Assembly (NCBI GenBank): GCA_028866335.1 | Contig: JAGWIL010000036.1 | Span: 1-11,292 of the forward strand | Direction: 5' to 3' | Source: Rhodospirillales bacterium | GTDB taxonomy: Bacteria > Pseudomonadota > Alphaproteobacteria > Acetobacterales > Acetobacteraceae | Length of the DNA stretch: 11,292 nucleotides | Part shown: positions 1 to 7,256 of the stretch, one piece after another | Layout of the letters: every line of letters starts with the position of its first letter | Position numbering within the stretch: position 1 is the first letter of the stretch | Notes under the pieces: generated by a model | The model's database searches: none | Told to the model about the DNA's origin: nothing | The model's input: only the letters and a program-made list of their open reading frames with translations | Made by a program: the position numbers and the translations under genes

Positions 1-2
1 TA

Positions 3-77
3 TGGTGGGCACTACAGGGATTGAACCTGTGACCCCCACCATGTCAAGGTGATGCTCTACCGCTGAGCTAAGTGCCC
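3..77 (-). tRNA. tRNA-Val (anticodon GAC), complete with encoded CCA
   Basis: Read on the minus strand this 75-base stretch folds as a full cloverleaf. The 7-bp acceptor stem GGGCACT/AGTGCCC pairs perfectly. The D arm is GCTC/GAGC, and the anticodon stem TCACC/GGTGG closes the 7-base loop TTGACAT, whose centre is GAC, reading valine codons GUC and GUU. The T arm ACAGG/CCTGT holds the loop TTCAATC, followed by discriminator A and genomically encoded CCA at positions 5-3. There is no intron and no mismatch in the acceptor stem, so it should be functional. It is divergent from the chloride transporter gene and its 3' end is two bases from the window edge, so any terminator or following tRNA gene lies outside. 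Confidence 0.97.
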
Positions 78-92
78 ATATCCGTTGACGGG

Positions 93-121
93 CTTCTAGC
101 GGCGTTGGGCATGGGAGGCAA
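93..121 (-). promoter_or_regulatory. candidate sigma-70 promoter of the tRNA-Val gene
   Basis: On the minus strand TTGCCT (positions 121-116) is followed after 17 bases by TAGAAG (98-93), and the mature tRNA begins 15 bases after the -10 box. Spacing and distance suit a tRNA promoter with a leader of roughly 8 bases. The boxes match the consensus only partly (about 4 of 6 bases each), so this is inference from position. It overlaps the most likely start codon of the divergent transporter gene. Confidence 0.35.
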
Positions 122-1463
122 GAGCTTGAAAAGCAGGTTGAAGGTGCCAGGAAGCCTGTTGCCGGTGCTTGCGGGCCGGATGTGGCGCCGCCGCGTGGCA
201 TTTTGGAGCGGTGCCGTGGCAGTGGGTGCGATGAGCATTCTGTTTGCCCGCGCGGCGGATGGCGCGGAAAACCTGTTTTTTCATGTAAGCGGGCGGTTTT
301 GGGCATTGCCCTTGCTCATTACGCCGCTGGGGTTTGCCTTTTGCGCCTGGGCGGCGGGCAGCGTGTTTGCCGGGGCACAAGGCAGCGGCATTCCGCAGGC
401 TATTGCGGCGCGGCAATTGCCGCGAGGAGTTGCCAGGCGCACGTTGCTTTCAATGCGGATAGGCGTCGCCAAAATCGGGTTGACGGTGGTGGGCCTGCTA
501 TGTGGGGCATCGGTGGGGCGCGAGGGTCCAACGGTGCAGATAGGCGCTGCCATCATGCTGCAAGTGGCAAGGCTGCGCGGTGCACAGAACGAGCGCGGGT
601 TGATCCTCGCAGGCTCGGCGGCAGGCATTGCCGCAGCGTTCAACGCGCCACTTGCGGGTGTTGTGTTCGCCATTGAGGAAATGAGCCGCAGCTTCGAGGT
701 TAAAACCAATGGCCTGGTGCTGACGGCGGTGATCATCGCCGGTCTCGTCTCGCTGGGGGTAATGGGCAATTACACGTATTTCGGCACCAGCAACGCCGCC
801 GTGGTGGGGTTGGCCGGCTGGGGGCTAACGGCCTTGTGTGGCACCGCTGGTGGCTTTTTGGGCGGGTTATATAGCCGGTTGATGCTGGACATAGGCAAAC
901 GGGCGAAAGCCTGGATATTGATTAACCCGGCAAAGCGGCGGATGGGTTATGCGCTGGTGTGCGGGTTGGTTGTGGCTGTGCTGGGCATTGCCACCCACGG
1001 GGCCAGTTTTGGCACGGGGTACAGCACGGCTCGCGCGGCGGTGGAAGGTGTGGCGCCGCATTGGTATTTTTGGCCTGCGAAATTTTTGGCCTCGCTTATA
1101 ACGGCGGTTTCCGGCATTCCGGGGGGCATCTTCGCGCCGTCTCTCTCCGTTGGCGCGGGGCTTGGCGCGTGGATAGCCGGGGAAGGTGGCCGGGCGGTTA
1201 GCGTGGGCGCGCTGCTGGGCATGGCGGGATATTTCTCCGGCGTGGTGCAGGCACCGATGACAGCCTTTGTGATCGTTCTGGAAATGACCGGCAACACCAA
1301 CGCGGCAATTCCGGTAATGGTGGCGGCCATGCTTGGGCTGGGGGCCTCGCGGCTGGTTTGCCCGCACCCGCTTTATCATGAGCTGGCGCAGGGTTTCCTG
1401 CCTAGCCACGCACCAGAGACGCAAGCTGCGCCTCTTGAATCAGAGCCTGATCAGGAGGGTTAA
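111..1463 (+). CDS. CLC-family H+/Cl- exchanger (voltage-gated chloride channel family)
   Basis: Inner-membrane protein of about 450 residues, rich in hydrophobic helices, predicted to exchange chloride for protons. All three anion-pathway signatures are visible. Counting from the ATG at 111 they are GSGIP (about residues 91-95), GREGP with the gating glutamate (136-140), and GGIFAP (338-343). A PLY motif near residue 420 supplies the tyrosine that lines the pore in ClC-ec1. An IEEM segment (188-191) holds the glutamate pair that includes the internal proton glutamate, so an antiporter is more likely than a passive channel. Serine in GSGIP points to chloride rather than nitrate, and the filter is unlike fluoride-type CLCs. 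No CBS domain follows the membrane part. The start is uncertain: the reading frame is open from a GTG at 72 inside the tRNA, ATG 111 is chosen, and ATG 180 is possible because it begins just before the first membrane helix. In acid-living relatives such proteins aid acid tolerance; that role is inference here. Confidence 0.92.
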   Translation: MGGKSLKSRLKVPGSLLPVLAGRMWRRRVAFWSGAVAVGAMSILFARAADGAENLFFHVSGRFWALPLLITPLGFAFCAWAAGSVFAGAQGSGIPQAIAARQLPRGVARRTLLSMRIGVAKIGLTVVGLLCGASVGREGPTVQIGAAIMLQVARLRGAQNERGLILAGSAAGIAAAFNAPLAGVVFAIEEMSRSFEVKTNGLVLTAVIIAGLVSLGVMGNYTYFGTSNAAVVGLAGWGLTALCGTAGGFLGGLYSRLMLDIGKRAKAWILINPAKRRMGYALVCGLVVAVLGIATHGASFGTGYSTARAAVEGVAPHWYFWPAKFLASLITAVSGIPGGIFAPSLSVGAGLGAWIAGEGGRAVSVGALLGMAGYFSGVVQAPMTAFVIVLEMTGNTNAAIPVMVAAMLGLGASRLVCPHPLYHELAQGFLPSHAPETQAAPLESEPDQEG

Positions 1464-1472
1464 GTTACCCTC
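1446..1472. terminator. overlapping dyads at the convergent transporter/dnaE junction
   Basis: A perfect 10-base palindrome CCTGATCAGG (1446-1455) abuts a 6-bp hairpin, GAGGGT (1455-1460) and ACCCTC (1467-1472), with a 6-base loop. The TAA stop of the transporter begins that loop and the dnaE stop overlaps the right arm. Because the two genes converge with a 7-base gap, a bidirectional terminator here would be sensible. The stems are short and no T-run follows on either strand, so termination is only a guess. Confidence 0.25.
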
Positions 1473-4400
1473 AACAATCCTCCACCAATTCCACCCCCGG
1501 CACCAGTTTGGCGGCCTGCGCCAGGCGCGGGGAAACATTGAAGCCGCCGGGCAAGCGCATTTCCAAACGCCTTTCCGTGCCGGTTTTGGGCACCAGAATA
1601 ATGCGGCCCTTGCCGCGCCCCTCGCGCTCAAATAAGGTTTTAAGCGAGGGAATGGCATCTTCCCGGTCCAGCCAGATTTTTAAGCCCGCCCCGGCATCCC
1701 GCGCCGCATCGTCCAGCAACGTGATATCCGAGGCGGTGAGGCGGAGTGATTCGCCGTCCATCTTCGCGTCGGCGGTAACGAGCAGCGCCGTGCCTTCGGC
1801 CAGCATCTCACGGGAGCGGTTGAGCACCTCGGAGAATAGCGTGACTTCGATGCTGCCCTGAATATCCGACAAATTAAGCCACATCATGCGGCTGCCAGTG
1901 CGGGTGATGCGCTCTTTCTTTGCCCCCACAATGCCGGCCAGTTTCACGCGCACCGGGCCGGATGCGGCTTTGCGCTGCACGGCGGCGGAGGCGGTCACGT
2001 CCAGCCGTTTCAGCGCCTGGGCGTACATGTCCAGCGGGTGGGCGGAGATGTGAAAACCGATAGCCTCGGCCTCGAAGGCCAGGCGTTCACTCTCTGGCCA
2101 GTCCGGCCCTGTGCCCAGGCGGATTTTCTCCGGTTCGCCGCCGCCAAACAGGCCGATCTGCCCGCTCTCGCGTTCCGCCAGACCGGCCTGAGCGGTGCGC
2201 AAAATGGCTTCCGCCGCGCTGAAGATGCGGGCGCGGTTATTGTCCAGGCATTCGAACGCGCCGGCCTTCGCCAGAATCTCGATCTGCGCGCGGGTCAGGG
2301 TTTTGGGGTCAATGCGGGCAGAAAAATCGTCGATGGACTTGAAAGGCTTGTTGCCGCGCGCCTTTACCAGTTCATCCATCGCTCCCATGCCAATACGCTT
2401 GATGGCACCCAGCGCGAAGCGGATGGCGTAAGAGCCATCCTCCTGCAATTCCACCTCAAAATCCGCGCCGGATTTGTTCACATCGGGGGGAAGCACCTTA
2501 ATACCGCCGCGCATCGCATCCGCGCGCAACAACGCCACTTTGTCCGTGTTGGCGATGGAGAGCGACATGCAGGCGGCCAGAAACGCCACCGGGTGGTTGG
2601 CGCGCAGGTAAGCCGTTTGGTAGGAAACCAGGGCATAGGCGGCGGCGTGGGATTTGTTGAAGCCGTAATCAGCAAATTTCGCCATCAGATCGAAAATTTC
2701 GTTGGCGCGCTCAGCGGTGAAGCCTTTTTCCAAAGCCCCGTTCAAAAAAATTTCGCGCTGCGTATCCATCTCCGCGCGGATTTTCTTGCCCATCGCGCGG
2801 CGGAGCAGATCCGCCCCCGCCAGCGTGTAGCCCGCCATCACCTGGGCGATCTGCATCACTTGTTCCTGGTAGACGATGATGCCGTTGGTTTCTTCGAGAA
2901 TATGGTGGATGGAGGGGTCTGGCGCTTCCCATTTCGCGCCGCGCTTGCGTTCGCAGTAATCGGGGATGTTCGCCATCGGGCCGGGTCGGCAGAGCGCCTG
3001 GGCAGCGACAAGGTCCTCGAACCTGTCCGGCCGCATCTGCAACAGCGCGCCACGGAAGGTATTGGTTTCAAACGTGAACACGCCGGCAGTGTCACCCCGG
3101 CTGATCATTTCGTAAGTCGGCTTATCATCAAGCGGGATTTTGGAAATATCCAGCTCAATGCCCTGGCGGCGGAGAAATTTCAGCGCGCGGTCGATGATGG
3201 TAAGCGTGGTGAGGCCGAGGAAGTCGAACTTCACCAGCCCGACCTGCTCGACATATTTCATCGAATATTGCGTCACCAGAAGCTCTGAGCGCGGGTCCTT
3301 ATAAAGCGGCACCAGCTTCACCAGCTCGCGGTCGCCGATGACCACACCCGCCGCGTGGGTGGAGGCGTGGCGATACAGCCCCTCGATCTGCTGGGCGATT
3401 TCCATGAGGCGGGCAAGGCCTTCATCGGAATCGCGCAGCTCGCGAAGTTTTATCTCGCCGTCTATGGCTTCCTTTAAGGAGACAGGCTTGGCCGGGTTGT
3501 TGGGGATAAGCTCGGCCACCTTGTTCACCTGGCCATAGGGCAGGCCAAGCACGCGGCCAACATCGCGCACCGCAGCGCGGGCTTGCAGTTTGCCGAAGGT
3601 GATGATCTGCGCGACCTGATCGGCCCCGTATTCATTCATCACGTATTTGATAACCTCGTCGCGCCGTTCCTGGCAGAAATCGATATCGAAATCCGGCATG
3701 GAAACGCGTTCGGGGTTGAGGAAGCGTTCAAACAGCAGCGCATAGCGCAGCGGGTTGAGGTCGGTGATTCGCAAGGCCCAGGCAACGAGCGAGCCAGCCC
3801 CTGAGCCACGGCCGGGGCCGACAGGAATGTTATGGTCCTTCGACCATTGAATAAAATCCGCCACGATGAGGAAATAGCCGGGAAAGCCCATCTGGATGAT
3901 GATGCCGATCTCGAATTCCAGCCGGTCCCAATATTCCTTCTGCGCATCGCCCTCGATATTTTCGAAGGCGAGCCGCGCGCGCAAACCTTCCTCAGACATC
4001 GCACGCAATGTTTCGGCTTCCGTAGCACCTTCGCGCACTTTCGGGCAGCGTGGCAGCAGCGGTTTGCGCGTGCCGGTCATCACCGTGCAGCTCTGCGCGA
4101 TGGCGATGGTGTTGTCGCAGGCATCTGGCAGGTCTTTGAAAAGTTCCCGCATCATCGCGGCGGGTTTGAACCAGTGCTCAGGCGTGACACGGCGGCGGTC
4201 TTTTTCCGCCAGCACGCGGCCTTCGGCGATGCAGAGCAGCGCGTCATGCGCCTCGTACATGTCGCGCTTGGCGAAGAAACATTCATTGGTGGCGGCAAGG
4301 GGAAGGCCGAACTCCTCCGCGAGGACGAGAAAGCCAGGTTCAATGGCTTCTTCCAGCGCCTCGCCATGGCGCTGTAGCTCGATGGCGATGCGGTTGGGGA

Positions 4401-4881
4401 AAGCATCCTTCAGCGCGGAGAGATAGATACGGGCTTCCTCCATCTGCGCTTCCGCCAGCAACCGGCCAATGGGGCCGAGCGCGCCGCCGGTGAGCAGGAA
4501 CAAGCCTTCCGCGTGTTCGCAAAGCTGCTCGCGGGTGATCTGCGGTTTGATGCCGTCGCCAGAGAAGAAGGAGAGTGAGGTGAGGCGCTGGAGGTTGGCA
4601 TAGCCTTGCTCATTCTGTGCCAAGGCCACCACATAGTCAGGTGCCAGAATGGTGCCGGGGCGGGCCAGGCCAAGCTGGCAGCCGATGATGGGCTGCACGC
4701 CGGATTTGGTGCAGTATTGGGTGAATTCCAGCGTGCCGAACATGTTGGAGGTGTCGGTAATCGCCACCGCGGGCATATTGTCCGCTGCCGCCAGCGAGGC
4801 GATTTTTTCGGGCTTGATCGCGCCTTCCGAGAGCGAATAGGCGGAATGGACGCGCAGATGCACGAAATCAGCGTGGGGCAT
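1471..4881 (-). CDS. dnaE: DNA polymerase III subunit alpha (replicative polymerase)
   Basis: Catalytic subunit of the chromosomal replicase, 1136 residues, close to the roughly 1160 of E. coli DnaE. The N-terminal PHP domain (about 1-270) starts with FVHLRVHSAYS. Arginine replaces a metal-binding histidine at residue 10, as in E. coli, and ITDTSN replaces the usual ITDHGN, so this PHP domain is probably inactive and proofreading would depend on a separate epsilon subunit. The polymerase core has GPGRGSGAGS (355-364), PDFDIDF with Asp399 and Asp401, and KFDFLGL with Asp553, the three metal-binding aspartates. A clamp-binding motif QIGLF lies at 908-912, followed by an OB fold (about 977-1055) and a C-terminal domain that would meet tau. 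The ATG at 4881 is preceded by AGGAG at 6 bases' distance. It is the last gene of the def-fmt-truA-dnaE row, 34 bases after truA. DnaE type, not PolC or the error-prone DnaE2. Confidence 0.97.
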   Translation of the reverse strand: MPHADFVHLRVHSAYSLSEGAIKPEKIASLAAADNMPAVAITDTSNMFGTLEFTQYCTKSGVQPIIGCQLGLARPGTILAPDYVVALAQNEQGYANLQRLTSLSFFSGDGIKPQITREQLCEHAEGLFLLTGGALGPIGRLLAEAQMEEARIYLSALKDAFPNRIAIELQRHGEALEEAIEPGFLVLAEEFGLPLAATNECFFAKRDMYEAHDALLCIAEGRVLAEKDRRRVTPEHWFKPAAMMRELFKDLPDACDNTIAIAQSCTVMTGTRKPLLPRCPKVREGATEAETLRAMSEEGLRARLAFENIEGDAQKEYWDRLEFEIGIIIQMGFPGYFLIVADFIQWSKDHNIPVGPGRGSGAGSLVAWALRITDLNPLRYALLFERFLNPERVSMPDFDIDFCQERRDEVIKYVMNEYGADQVAQIITFGKLQARAAVRDVGRVLGLPYGQVNKVAELIPNNPAKPVSLKEAIDGEIKLRELRDSDEGLARLMEIAQQIEGLYRHASTHAAGVVIGDRELVKLVPLYKDPRSELLVTQYSMKYVEQVGLVKFDFLGLTTLTIIDRALKFLRRQGIELDISKIPLDDKPTYEMISRGDTAGVFTFETNTFRGALLQMRPDRFEDLVAAQALCRPGPMANIPDYCERKRGAKWEAPDPSIHHILEETNGIIVYQEQVMQIAQVMAGYTLAGADLLRRAMGKKIRAEMDTQREIFLNGALEKGFTAERANEIFDLMAKFADYGFNKSHAAAYALVSYQTAYLRANHPVAFLAACMSLSIANTDKVALLRADAMRGGIKVLPPDVNKSGADFEVELQEDGSYAIRFALGAIKRIGMGAMDELVKARGNKPFKSIDDFSARIDPKTLTRAQIEILAKAGAFECLDNNRARIFSAAEAILRTAQAGLAERESGQIGLFGGGEPEKIRLGTGPDWPESERLAFEAEAIGFHISAHPLDMYAQALKRLDVTASAAVQRKAASGPVRVKLAGIVGAKKERITRTGSRMMWLNLSDIQGSIEVTLFSEVLNRSREMLAEGTALLVTADAKMDGESLRLTASDITLLDDAARDAGAGLKIWLDREDAIPSLKTLFEREGRGKGRIILVPKTGTERRLEMRLPGGFNVSPRLAQAAKLVPGVELVEDC

Positions 4882-4915
4882 ACGGGACTCCTGGGCCGCT
4901 AGTTTGGGCCGGGTG

Positions 4916-5677
4916 TCAGCTCAGTTCAAGCGCAGGATCATATTCTACGCCGGTAAAATACAACCCCTCGGCAGGCGCGGTCGGCCCCGCGACAAGGCGG
5001 GATTTGGCAGCGAGAATTTCGGCGATACGCGCCTCCGGCCATCGGCCTTCGCCGACCATTTTCAAGCTGCCGATGATATTGCGCACCTGATGGTGCAGGA
5101 AACTCCGCGCGCGGGTTTCCATGATGATTTTTTCTCCCTCGCGGCGCACGGCGCAAAAATCCAGCGTACGCATGGGGCTTTTCGCCTGGCAGGCGGAGGC
5201 GCGGAAAGATGAAAAGTCATGATGCCCAAGCAAAGCTTGCGCGGCGCGGTGCATCGCCTGCTCGTCCAGCCGGTTTTTCACATGCCAGACGCGATTGATC
5301 TCCAGCGTCGGTGGCTGGGGGCGGTTGAGGATGATGTAGCGGTAGCTGCGTTCGCGGGCGGAGAAACGGGCATTCCAGCCCTCCGGTGCCAGGCAACAAC
5401 GCAGCACGATGATGGGGTGGGGCTTCAAGTGAAAATTCATCGCCTCGCGAATGCGGTAAGGCGTGAAATCCGGCAGCTCGACCTGCACGACCATCGCCAG
5501 CGCGTGCACTCCGGCATCCGTGCGGCCAGCGGAGACGGCGTCAGTGATGTCCGCCCCGCCACGGATTCGCGCGGCGGCTTCCTCAATCACCTGCTGGATG
5601 GCAAGGCCGTGCTTTTGCCGCTGCCAGCCCATGAAGGGCGAGCCGTCATACTCAATCTCTAAGGCCCATACGTTCAA
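4916..5677 (-). CDS. truA: tRNA pseudouridine(38-40) synthase TruA, TTG start
   Basis: Cytoplasmic enzyme converting uridines 38, 39 and 40 in the tRNA anticodon arm to pseudouridine; 253 residues, normal for the family. The N-terminus has the family pattern IEYDGSPFMGWQRQ (residues 8-21). AGRTDAGVH (50-58) holds the catalytic Asp54. SYRYI (111-115) carries the conserved active-site tyrosine Tyr112, and SFLHHQVRNIIG (192-203) is the C-terminal signature. The start is read as TTG at 5677 because it places the N-terminus where the family begins, has AAGG 5 bases upstream, and overlaps the fmt stop as TTGA. No ATG or GTG fits without losing the IEYDG strand. The tight overlap suggests translational coupling to fmt. 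Confidence 0.96.
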   Translation of the reverse strand: MNVWALEIEYDGSPFMGWQRQKHGLAIQQVIEEAAARIRGGADITDAVSAGRTDAGVHALAMVVQVELPDFTPYRIREAMNFHLKPHPIIVLRCCLAPEGWNARFSARERSYRYIILNRPQPPTLEINRVWHVKNRLDEQAMHRAAQALLGHHDFSSFRASACQAKSPMRTLDFCAVRREGEKIIMETRARSFLHHQVRNIIGSLKMVGEGRWPEARIAEILAAKSRLVAGPTAPAEGLYFTGVEYDPALELS

Positions 5678-6591
5678 TAGAACCTTGCCCCTTCTGGCAG
5701 CTTATAGCCGCGCAGAAAATCCTCGGCGCTCATCGCGGCTTTGCCCGCGCGTTGCAGGCGCGTGATGCGCAACGCATTCTCCCCGCAGGCGATAACAAGC
5801 CCGCCAGGCAGCAAAGTGCCGGGCACGCCTTCGCCCTGCACCACTTCGGCGGCGAGAATTTTCACCACCATATCCCCCAGCAGGCCGAGCGCACCGGGCC
5901 AGGGGTAAAACGCGCGGATGCGCCGTTCCAGCACAGCGGCGGGCAGCAGAAAATTCAACCGCGCATCCTCGCGGGAGAGTTTGGGCGCGTAGTTGGAAAG
6001 CGCATCGTTCTGCGCGATAGGGGTGCTGGGTTCGGTCAGCTCCCGCAGGATAAGCTTGGCGCCCAGCGCCGCCAGCCGGTCATGCAAATCGGCGGAGGTA
6101 TCATGGGCACCGATGGGCGTGCCTTCCCGGCGCAGCGCGGGGCCGGTATCCAGCCCGGCTTCCATCTGCATGATGGTGATGCCGGTTTCCACATCCCCGG
6201 CTTCAATGGCGGCCTGGATGGGTGCCGCACCCCGCCAGCGTGGCAGCAGGGAGCCGTGGATGTTCAGGCAGCCGCGTTTTGGGGCGTCCAGAAAATCCTG
6301 CGGCAAAATAAGGCCGTAAGCGGCGACGATGGCGGCATCAAGGTTCAGGGCCCGGAAATAATCCAGCTCCTCCGCGTTGTTACGCAGTTTGGCGGGGGTG
6401 CGGACAGTCAGGCCAAGGGCCAAAGCGGCGGCGTGAACAGGGCAGGGCTGCTCCTTCTGGCCGCGCCCGGCGGGTTTGGGCGGCTGGGCGTAAACCGCCG
6501 CAATCTCGTGCCCGGCCTCCACCAAGGCGCGAAGGGCCGGCACCGCGAAATCCGGCGAGCCCATGAAAGCGAGTTTGAGGGGCTGGGCCAT
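5674..6591 (-). CDS. fmt: methionyl-tRNA formyltransferase
   Basis: Transfers a formyl group from 10-formyltetrahydrofolate to initiator Met-tRNA, allowing bacterial translation initiation; 305 residues, a typical length. The N-terminal Rossmann-like domain begins LKLAFMGSPDFAVPAL (5-20). The catalytic set is Asn110, His112 and Asp148, seen in LNIHGSLLPRWRG (109-121) and GLDTGP (146-151), offset by four from E. coli Asn106, His108 and Asp144. A loop rich in Lys and Arg (PKPAGRGQKEQP, 38-49) follows, and the C-terminal OB-like domain starts near 205. Its ATG shares one base with the def stop (TAATG), and its own stop overlaps the truA start. It sits in the usual def-fmt order, so the two halves of the formylmethionine cycle are made together. 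Confidence 0.97.
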   Translation of the reverse strand: MAQPLKLAFMGSPDFAVPALRALVEAGHEIAAVYAQPPKPAGRGQKEQPCPVHAAALALGLTVRTPAKLRNNAEELDYFRALNLDAAIVAAYGLILPQDFLDAPKRGCLNIHGSLLPRWRGAAPIQAAIEAGDVETGITIMQMEAGLDTGPALRREGTPIGAHDTSADLHDRLAALGAKLILRELTEPSTPIAQNDALSNYAPKLSREDARLNFLLPAAVLERRIRAFYPWPGALGLLGDMVVKILAAEVVQGEGVPGTLLPGGLVIACGENALRITRLQRAGKAAMSAEDFLRGYKLPEGARFY

Positions 6592-7118
6592 TACCGTTTT
6601 TGCGCCTTGGCCAGCTTGCGCAGCAGCATGTTGCGCTTCAGCGCGGAGAGGTAATCCACGAACAACACGCCGTTCAGATGGTCGATCTCGTGCTGGAGGC
6701 AGGCGGCAAGCAGGCCATCAGCCTCAATTTCCTTCTTAACCCCGCCCAAATCCTGGTAACGCACTTTTACCCGCGCCGGGCGGGTCACCTCGGCATAAAG
6801 CTCTGGAATGGAAAGGCAGCCTTCCTCCTGGGTCGCGGTCTCAGCGGATGCAGCGATGATTTCCGGGTTGATGAGCGCGATGGGGTGCTGCTCGTCCTTG
6901 GGTGCCACATCCACCACAATTACGCGGAGCAGGCTGCCGATCTGGTTGGCGGCCAGGCCAATGCCGGGCGCTTTATACATCGTGGCGAACATAGAGGGCA
7001 CAAGGCGGCGCACCTCGTCAGCATCCGCCGGGGTAACGGGCCGGGCGTGCTTGCGCAGCACCAAGTCGGGATAAATGAGAATGGGCAGCAGCGGGGCGGA
7101 GGTTTCGGTCTCAGACAT
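6591..7118 (-). CDS. def: peptide deformylase
   Basis: Metalloprotease that removes the N-formyl group from nascent proteins. The product from the ATG at 7118 has 175 residues (E. coli 169). All three family motifs are present: GIGLAANQ (52-59), EGCLS with the metal ligand Cys101 (99-103), and HEIDH with His143, Glu144 and His147 (143-147). It leads the def-fmt-truA-dnaE row. The frame stays open to an ATG at 7184, but the extra 22 residues (basic, cysteine-containing) do not look like the family, and that start would run through the promoter area of the divergent hsp20 gene. The ribosome site for 7118 is poor: a GGGGG run almost touches the ATG, so the start is likely but not certain. On the minus strand TTGCAG and TACATG lie 17 bases apart just upstream, a weak promoter candidate that would give a nearly leaderless message. 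Confidence 0.95.
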   Translation of the reverse strand: MSETETSAPLLPILIYPDLVLRKHARPVTPADADEVRRLVPSMFATMYKAPGIGLAANQIGSLLRVIVVDVAPKDEQHPIALINPEIIAASAETATQEEGCLSIPELYAEVTRPARVKVRYQDLGGVKKEIEADGLLAACLQHEIDHLNGVLFVDYLSALKRNMLLRKLAKAQKR

Positions 7119-7163
7119 GCCCCCGCATGTAATCCGCCGCGCCGGGCCCTGCAACGCGCCCCT

Positions 7164-7195
7164 CTTGCATCGCTGTAAAACCATGCCAACATAAG
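7164..7195 (+). promoter_or_regulatory. candidate promoter of hsp20 (possibly heat-shock sigma factor)
   Basis: CTTGCA at 7164-7169, preceded by a C-rich stretch, and an AT-rich CCAACATAAG at 7186-7195 could be the -35 and -10 parts of an RpoH-type promoter, whose -35 core is CTTG. Transcription would then begin near 7200, exactly where the two-hairpin leader starts. The -10 box is a weak match to both heat-shock and sigma-70 consensus, so this rests mainly on position. Confidence 0.3.
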
Positions 7196-7200
7196 GTCCC

Positions 7201-7256
7201 GGATGCCTCTTCGGAGGGTCCTTAACCTGCTTCGCTCATATGGGGGAGCTTTGTAC
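7201..7256 (+). promoter_or_regulatory. ROSE-like RNA thermometer in the hsp20 5' leader
   Basis: Two hairpins can be drawn in the 56 bases before the hsp20 ATG. Hairpin 1 (7201-7221) has CCTC/GAGG closing a TTCG tetraloop, extended by GGAT/GTCC with one bulged G. Hairpin 2 (7229-7249) pairs GCTTCGCT (7229-7236) with GGGGGAGC (7242-7249) around the loop CATAT, burying the whole Shine-Dalgarno sequence GGGGGAG. Its left arm contains UCGCU, the U-Y-G-C-U motif of ROSE elements, and the G of that motif (7234) faces a G of the Shine-Dalgarno (7244). ROSE thermometers of alphaproteobacterial and enterobacterial small heat-shock genes have just this weak hairpin with a G-G pair, which melts at heat-shock temperature and frees the ribosome site. 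The fold was made by eye; function is inferred from motif, position and downstream gene. Confidence 0.7.

Noticed and set aside
72..110. GTG start for the CLC transporter inside the tRNA-Val gene
   Set aside because: It would use tRNA bases as coding sequence and adds residues unlike the family; the ATG at 111 or 180 is more sensible.
2038..3288. A 416-codon open frame on the plus strand, antisense to dnaE
   Set aside because: It lies wholly inside a clear dnaE gene, has a low-complexity Arg/Ala/His/Gly-rich product with no recognisable domain, and is the usual effect of high-GC codon bias on the opposite strand.
5752..6654. A 300-codon open frame on the plus strand, antisense to fmt
   Set aside because: It is rich in Gly, Gln and Arg, shows no domain, and fmt on the other strand is complete.
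7119..7184. Upstream ATG of def at 7184
   Set aside because: The extra 22 residues are basic and unlike deformylases, and the segment overlaps the likely hsp20 promoter.
7203..7256. Upstream ATG of hsp20 at 7203
   Set aside because: It lies in the leader hairpin, has no ribosome site, and the added residues do not resemble small heat-shock proteins.
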